DNA of 10,079 nt. It comes from CAYYYA01 sp964517065 (GTDB lineage: Bacteria > Patescibacteriota > Patescibacteriia > UBA1558 > 2-01-FULL-52-15). Numbering within the stretch: the stretch's first letter is position 1; every line of letters begins with the position of its first letter. The position numbers were made by a program, and so were the translations under genes. A model generated the notes under the pieces. That model ran no database searches and was not told the origin of the DNA. It worked only from the letters and a program-made list of their open reading frames with translations. Positions 6,211 through 10,079 of this stretch are shown here, one piece after another. The stretch spans positions 1 to 10,079 of the forward strand of contig CAZFBK010000028.1 of the NCBI GenBank assembly GCA_964517065.1, given 5' to 3'.

Positions 6211-6975
6211 ATGGTAGGGAAAGGATTTTTTGGTATACTGCACAAAAAAATGGCTACATTCTGTAGCTCTTTTCGCTTCCAAAATAATCAAACAAGCGCA
6301 CAGTCAGGCTTTACATTAGTCGAGTTATTGACGGTCATCTCAATCATGGCTTTGATTTCTAGTATTATGATCGCCAATGTGGCTGAAGCTCGTCGCGCGG
6401 CGCAGGATGCGCGTAGTATTTCTAATATTAAAAGTATTATCACCGCTTTGCAGGCATTTTATCTTGATCACGGTTATTGGCCTACCCTGAGTCACGATCC
6501 TAGTGATACCTATTATAGCGGAAGCCCAGCAAACAAGCTGAATAACTGTACCCCTAAATCTAACTCCAACGATTTAGTGTGTAATTTTGAGACTAATTAC
6601 GGGGCCAGTGGATCCTACTCGGATATTACAACTTGTACAGGTAATAAAGCTTGCTCTTGTACTAACTACAGTACTGAAACTCGAAGGAAGACAGGCTGGC
6701 TTCCATTTTTGGATGGTAGTTTTAATCCGCAGGATGCTTACTTTACTCCTGAAAGTACACCTCACAATGAAGCGGAGGTTACTTGTAGTATCCCGTTTAG
6801 TTTTCCTTATCTTACGCGGTATAATAGTACCTTTTTATCTAACGGCGGTAGTAGCTTTAGCCTTGACTATATCTTGAAGCGTCCGCGGCCTACGGGTTTT
6901 GGTATATTTAATGGTTGCAACGCCATTGGTTGTCTATACATTATTAGAGGCGACGAAAAAGGAACGATCAAATAA
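6211..6975 (+). CDS. Type IV prepilin / pseudopilin-like protein, cysteine-rich
   Basis: A class III signal peptide is clear: G33 before the cut, then F34 as the new N-terminus, with FTLVELLTVISIMALISSIM as the hydrophobic pilin helix and E38 as the conserved +5 glutamate. Prepilin peptidase would cut at SAQSG/FTLVE, and the product would enter a type IV pilus or pseudopilus. The helix continues through ARRAAQDARSISNIKSIITA and then DHGYWP, the pseudopilin pattern. The mature globular part is unusual in having eight cysteines (113, 124, 142, 148, 150, 192, 236, 241). The start is uncertain. ATG at 6211 gives a 33-residue leader. ATG at 6250 gives a more usual 20-residue leader and follows P2. 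The AGGGAAAGGA at 6215-6224 is too far from 6250 for a normal Shine-Dalgarno. parA begins 2 bases after the stop. Confidence 0.85.
   Translation: MVGKGFFGILHKKMATFCSSFRFQNNQTSAQSGFTLVELLTVISIMALISSIMIANVAEARRAAQDARSISNIKSIITALQAFYLDHGYWPTLSHDPSDTYYSGSPANKLNNCTPKSNSNDLVCNFETNYGASGSYSDITTCTGNKACSCTNYSTETRRKTGWLPFLDGSFNPQDAYFTPESTPHNEAEVTCSIPFSFPYLTRYNSTFLSNGGSSFSLDYILKRPRPTGFGIFNGCNAIGCLYIIRGDEKGTIK
6231..6239 (+). promoter_or_regulatory. Second extended -10 element (P2) inside the prepilin leader region
   Basis: TGGTATACT (6231-6239) is a full TGn-TATACT extended -10 with no convincing -35. It would start transcription near 6246, four bases before an in-frame ATG at 6250. It therefore bears on which start codon the prepilin uses. 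Confidence 0.35.
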
Positions 6976-6977
6976 CT

Positions 6978-7742
6978 ATGGCCAAAATAATTTCTATTGT
7001 AAATCAAAAAGGAGGCGTGGGTAAGACCACGACAGCAATTAATCTGGCTGCTTATCTGGCAGACCTTGGTCAGAGGGTTTTGGTCGTAGATATGGATCCA
7101 CAGGGCAATGCTACGTCAGGGTTAGGAGTATCTCATCGTACTGTCGAAGAAGGAATGTACGAGGTTCTCGTTTTCGAACCCAAAAAAATTCAAGACATCG
7201 TCAAGATTATTAATTCCAATCTTCACGTAGCACCGTCGACACCGAGCCTCGCTGGAGCGACGGTTGATCTGGTGTCGCATCCGGCACGAGAATATGTGCT
7301 TCATAAAAATCTCCAAGAGGTTTCGCCTTTCTATGACTATATTTTGATTGATAATCCACCCTCGCTGGGTTTGCTGACGATCAATGGTTTAGTTGCTTGC
7401 CAACATGTATTGATTCCAGTGCAGTGCGAGTATTACGCTCTAGAAGGTTTAGGACAGCTCCTACATACTATCAGCCTGATCAAAGATAGTTTGAATCCTG
7501 ATATTCAGGTGCTCGGTGCGGTCATGACGATGTTTGATGGTCGCAATAAATTATCCGAAGCGGTGTTTCAAGAGTTATATCAGTATTTCCCTAATAAAAT
7601 TTTCCGCTCTGTGATTCCACGTAATGTACGTTTGGCCGAGGCACCGTCTCATGGTATTTCGATCAAAGAGTACGATACGTCGTCACGAGGTGGACAAGCT
7701 TATAAACAATTAGCTCAAGAAATTATTCAAGCCTATGCTTAA
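6978..7742 (+). CDS. parA: Chromosome-partitioning ATPase ParA (Soj)
   Basis: ParA is a deviant Walker ATPase that dimerises on ATP, binds DNA non-specifically and moves ParB-parS complexes during chromosome segregation. The 254 residues equal the usual Soj length. Visible motifs are the deviant Walker A KGGVGKTT (11-18) with signature K11 and catalytic K16, Walker A' VDMDPQGNATSGLG (37-50), Walker B ILIDNPPSLGLLT (122-134), and the C-terminal RLAEAPSHG with SIKEYD (218-233). N126 replaces the small or Cys residue more often seen in IDxPPSLG. It lies 2 bases after the prepilin gene and overlaps parB by 8 bases, so translation of the pair is probably coupled. An AAGGA (6959-6963) lies 14 bases before the ATG, farther than an optimal Shine-Dalgarno. 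Confidence 0.96.
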   Translation: MAKIISIVNQKGGVGKTTTAINLAAYLADLGQRVLVVDMDPQGNATSGLGVSHRTVEEGMYEVLVFEPKKIQDIVKIINSNLHVAPSTPSLAGATVDLVSHPAREYVLHKNLQEVSPFYDYILIDNPPSLGLLTINGLVACQHVLIPVQCEYYALEGLGQLLHTISLIKDSLNPDIQVLGAVMTMFDGRNKLSEAVFQELYQYFPNKIFRSVIPRNVRLAEAPSHGISIKEYDTSSRGGQAYKQLAQEIIQAYA

Positions 7743-8619
7743 ACAAAGTGCCAGCTCTGGAAGTGCTCTCGGTCGAGGTTTAGGAGCTTTGATTCCAAAC
7801 GCTCATCCCGTTAAACAGCCGACAACGGCCGTTAGTAGCGCTTCCGGCGAACATGAAGGTGAGCGCATTCGCAAAATAGCAGTGACGGAGATCGTGGCTA
7901 ATCCTTGGCAGCCACGTACTGCTTTTGATGCTGATAGTCTGAATGAACTGGCAGAGTCAATCCGTCAGCATGGTATCCTGCAGCCACTAGTGGTGTCGCC
8001 GGTTGACGATGGCTATCAGTTGATCGCTGGCGAGCGCCGTTTCCAAGCCGCTAAGCGTATTGGTCTGACAGAAGTACCGGTGATTATCCGTAAGGCTGAA
8101 GACCAAGAAAAGTTAGAGTTGGCACTGGTAGAAAATATTCAACGACAAAATTTGAACCCACTTGATGAAGCGGTGAGTTATCGCCGTCTGATGGATGAGT
8201 TTAGCCTGACACAGGAAGAAGTGGCTAAGAAAGTCGGTAAATCACGGCCGAGTATTGCTAATATTCTCAGGCTGCTGCAATTACCGGAGCCTATTCAACG
8301 AGCTATACGTGAGGACAAAATTTCTTTTTCCCACGCCAAAGTCTTACTGAGTATCACCGATCCGAAAGAGCAGCTGCGTCAAATGCACAAAATTATCGAT
8401 CAAGGATTGCCAGTCTCGCAGATTGATCGGGGTACTACGCAGGTCAAAGCGCATGCTCGAGCTGGCAAAGATCCTGTCTTCCGCACTTGGGAAGAGAAGA
8501 TGACGAAGCAGTTCGGCGCCAAAACCACTATCAAATCACAATCCAAGGGAGGAGTTATTGAGTTGCAATGGCAGAGCGACGAGGACTTGAAGCGCTTATT
8601 AGATCAATTATTAGTTTAA
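7735..8619 (+). CDS. parB: Chromosome-partitioning protein ParB (Spo0J), CTP-dependent clamp
   Basis: ParB binds parS, uses CTP to form a sliding clamp, and stimulates ParA. The 294 residues show the full family layout. There is an N-terminal LGRGLGALIP (12-21), the ParA-contacting element. The CTP-binding ParB/sulfiredoxin domain spans about 44-140, with NPWQPR (56-61), GILQPL (80-85), GERRFQAAK (99-107) and ENIQRQNLNPLDEA (133-146). The helix-turn-helix spans about 158-182 (TQEEVAKKVGKSRPSIANIL). A C-terminal dimerisation segment (about 250-294) ends in DLKRLLDQLL. The ATG lies inside the end of parA, eight bases of overlap. The 3' end overlaps the convergent relA/spoT gene by 9 bases. No parS-like palindrome was seen in the window. 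Confidence 0.96.
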   Translation: MLKQSASSGSALGRGLGALIPNAHPVKQPTTAVSSASGEHEGERIRKIAVTEIVANPWQPRTAFDADSLNELAESIRQHGILQPLVVSPVDDGYQLIAGERRFQAAKRIGLTEVPVIIRKAEDQEKLELALVENIQRQNLNPLDEAVSYRRLMDEFSLTQEEVAKKVGKSRPSIANILRLLQLPEPIQRAIREDKISFSHAKVLLSITDPKEQLRQMHKIIDQGLPVSQIDRGTTQVKAHARAGKDPVFRTWEEKMTKQFGAKTTIKSQSKGGVIELQWQSDEDLKRLLDQLLV

Positions 8620-10077
8620 ATAATTCCAGTTCGTCGAGGGAGAATTCTTTTTGAGCTGTGCTCGGATTTTCTCCCGAGCCGTAGTCGTGACAGCGATCGT
8701 CAGCCAGTCTTCACTGGGTCGTTTGCGGTTTTTGTCTTTGATGATTTCCACGACATCACCGCTGCGTAGCGGACGGTCGAGACTGGACATGTGCTGATTG
8801 ACCAGCACACCGACCGTATGAGCGCCGAGCTCGGAGTGAATATGATAAGCGAAGTCAATCGGTGTAGCTGTCTCCGGTAGGTCAATAACATCACCCTGAG
8901 GAGTGAAGACGAAGATACGGTCCTGGAAGATATCATTCTTGATTTCTTTGACATATTGCAGATTATCTTTGATATCCTTTTGCCAATTGATCAGCTCACT
9001 AATCCATTTAAGACTTTTTTTGGAATACCATTGATTGGCAGCTTCTTTGTATTTGCTGTGGGCAGCGATACCGTATTCGGCAATTTCATGCATGACTTCA
9101 TCTCTGATTTGGAATTCAATAACTTTGCCAAACTCGGTAAAGACAGAAGTATGAAGTGATTGATAGCCATTGGGCTTGGGCTGAGCTATATAATCTTTGA
9201 CGCGGCCTTTCAGCGGTGTCCAACGTCCGTGGATGACGCCCAAGACGCTATAGCAATCAGCTACCGTCGGTACGATGATGCGCAGGGCGATCAGATCGTA
9301 TACTTTATTAATATCCTTACCGTGTTGAAGTAGTTTTTTGTAGACACTATACAAATGTTTGACACGACCCTGGATCTCGATTACGGGGATATGTTGTTTG
9401 ACAAGTTCACGTTGAATAATGCGTTGGACTTTGTCGATGTATTTTCGTTCAGTGCTGAGACGATCTTTGACGAGTGATTGAACCCAGGCGTATTCTGCCG
9501 GATAGACATAGGGGAAGGAGTAGTCCTCCAACTGACTTTTCAGCTCAAACATACCGAGACGGTTAGCGATCGGTGCGTAGATTTCCATTGTTTCTTTGGC
9601 GATGCGCTCTGCCTTATCAGGTCGGTGGGCATCGAGTGATTGGACGTTGTGAAGGCGGTCTGCCAGTTTGATGATGATAATGCGCAGATCTTGGGCCATG
9701 GCGATGAACATCTTGCGCAAGTTCTCAGCGTAACGCTCAATGCCACGGTATTTCAGCGTGCCAAGTTTGGTAATACCGGAGACCAAGGTAGCTATCTCAG
9801 AGCCAAATTCTTGTTTGATATCATCGAGCGTGACCTCAGTGTCTTCCGGCACATCGTGGAGCAGGCCGGCGATGATCGTCGGGAGATCCATGTGCAGCTT
9901 AGCTAGATTATAGGCAGTGGCTAAGCTGTGATGGATATAGTCTTCTCCCGTTTTACGCTTCTGGCCACTGTGGGCTTTTTTGGAGAAATCATAAGCTTTG
10001 ACCAGATCGTGGAGATCAGCCTCGGGGTAGTTCTGAGCTACGATTGATTTGAGATTGTCCCAGGTGATGATGCTCAT
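8611..10077 (-). CDS. Bifunctional (p)ppGpp synthetase/hydrolase, RelA/SpoT homologue lacking the C-terminal RIS/ACT region
   Basis: RSH enzymes make and degrade the stringent-response alarmone (p)ppGpp. In the 488 residues, the hydrolase HD domain (about 30-150) keeps H50, HDVPEDT (74-80, the HDxxED motif) and DRLHN (140-144), so hydrolase activity should be intact. The usual HP after the first metal histidine is HS here. The synthetase domain (about 237-345) has YDLIALRI (260-267), RVKD (292-295, the RxKD class linked to bifunctional Rel/SpoT), PNGYQSLHT (302-310) and EFQIR (321-325). A TGS domain follows (about 386-447, from DRIFVFTPQGDVIDLP). The protein ends 41 residues later, so the helical, RIS/zinc-finger and ACT domains of ~730-residue Rel proteins are absent. 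ATG at 10077 gives the normal N-terminus, but only two bases lie upstream, so an earlier start cannot be excluded. It is convergent with parB. Confidence 0.93.
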   Translation of the reverse strand: MSIITWDNLKSIVAQNYPEADLHDLVKAYDFSKKAHSGQKRKTGEDYIHHSLATAYNLAKLHMDLPTIIAGLLHDVPEDTEVTLDDIKQEFGSEIATLVSGITKLGTLKYRGIERYAENLRKMFIAMAQDLRIIIIKLADRLHNVQSLDAHRPDKAERIAKETMEIYAPIANRLGMFELKSQLEDYSFPYVYPAEYAWVQSLVKDRLSTERKYIDKVQRIIQRELVKQHIPVIEIQGRVKHLYSVYKKLLQHGKDINKVYDLIALRIIVPTVADCYSVLGVIHGRWTPLKGRVKDYIAQPKPNGYQSLHTSVFTEFGKVIEFQIRDEVMHEIAEYGIAAHSKYKEAANQWYSKKSLKWISELINWQKDIKDNLQYVKEIKNDIFQDRIFVFTPQGDVIDLPETATPIDFAYHIHSELGAHTVGVLVNQHMSSLDRPLRSGDVVEIIKDKNRKRPSEDWLTIAVTTTAREKIRAQLKKNSPSTNWNYLN

Positions 10078-10079
10078 AG

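Noticed and set aside
8660..8679. GCTCGG / CCGAGC hairpin with an 8-base loop, as a terminator between parB and relA/spoT.
   Set aside because: It lies inside the relA/spoT coding region, and no T-run follows the stem on either strand.
1..10079. parS site near parAB, searched by eye as a TGTTnCACGTGnAACA-like palindrome.
   Set aside because: No CACGTG-centred palindrome of that type was found in the window. A diverged parS cannot be excluded.

Overview
The window reads as chromosomal DNA of a Patescibacteria/CPR-type bacterium, probably of the Parcubacteria group. This placement is inference from several features: a secreted dockerin protein beside a membrane-anchored cohesin-like protein of a style common in that group; a minimal Tat system made of tatC and one small tatA; a short (p)ppGpp synthetase/hydrolase that ends just after TGS; a type IV prepilin-like gene; very tight gene packing; and almost no Shine-Dalgarno sequences. 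No rRNA, tRNA, IS element or CRISPR is visible, and no gap between genes reaches 100 bases.

Layout. Bases 1-600 hold the 3' part of a lysozyme-like (glucosaminidase-type) cell-wall protein. Bases 649-5229 hold a tight block of three genes: tatC, a 963-residue secreted repeat protein ending in a dockerin, and a 309-residue cohesin-like protein with a C-terminal membrane anchor. tatA follows as its own unit (5293-5481), with a good promoter in front and an intrinsic terminator behind. A DedA-family membrane protein lies at 5566-6165. Next is a three-gene block with 2-base spacing and then an 8-base overlap: a cysteine-rich type IV prepilin-like protein, parA and parB (6211-8619). On the opposite strand, a bifunctional RelA/SpoT homologue runs convergently (8611-10077), and its last 9 bases overlap the end of parB.

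How the genes may work together. The most interesting part is 1405-5229. The first protein carries two complete calcium-binding dockerin loops at its C-terminus. The second carries a cohesin-like domain held outside the membrane. Together they suggest a surface assembly in which a long repetitive stalk docks non-covalently to a membrane receptor, independent of LPXTG/sortase. The stalk is five exact 86-residue units holding twenty 15-residue sub-repeats. tatC and tatA flank the pair, but neither secreted protein has a twin-arginine signal, so Sec export is more likely. The remaining genes are housekeeping: pilus or pseudopilus, chromosome partitioning, and the stringent response.

Translation signals are unusual as a set. 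Eight of nine visible starts have T immediately before ATG, five of them as CTATG, and none has a well-placed Shine-Dalgarno. Putative extended -10 elements lie so close to the dedA and prepilin starts that leaderless mRNAs are possible.
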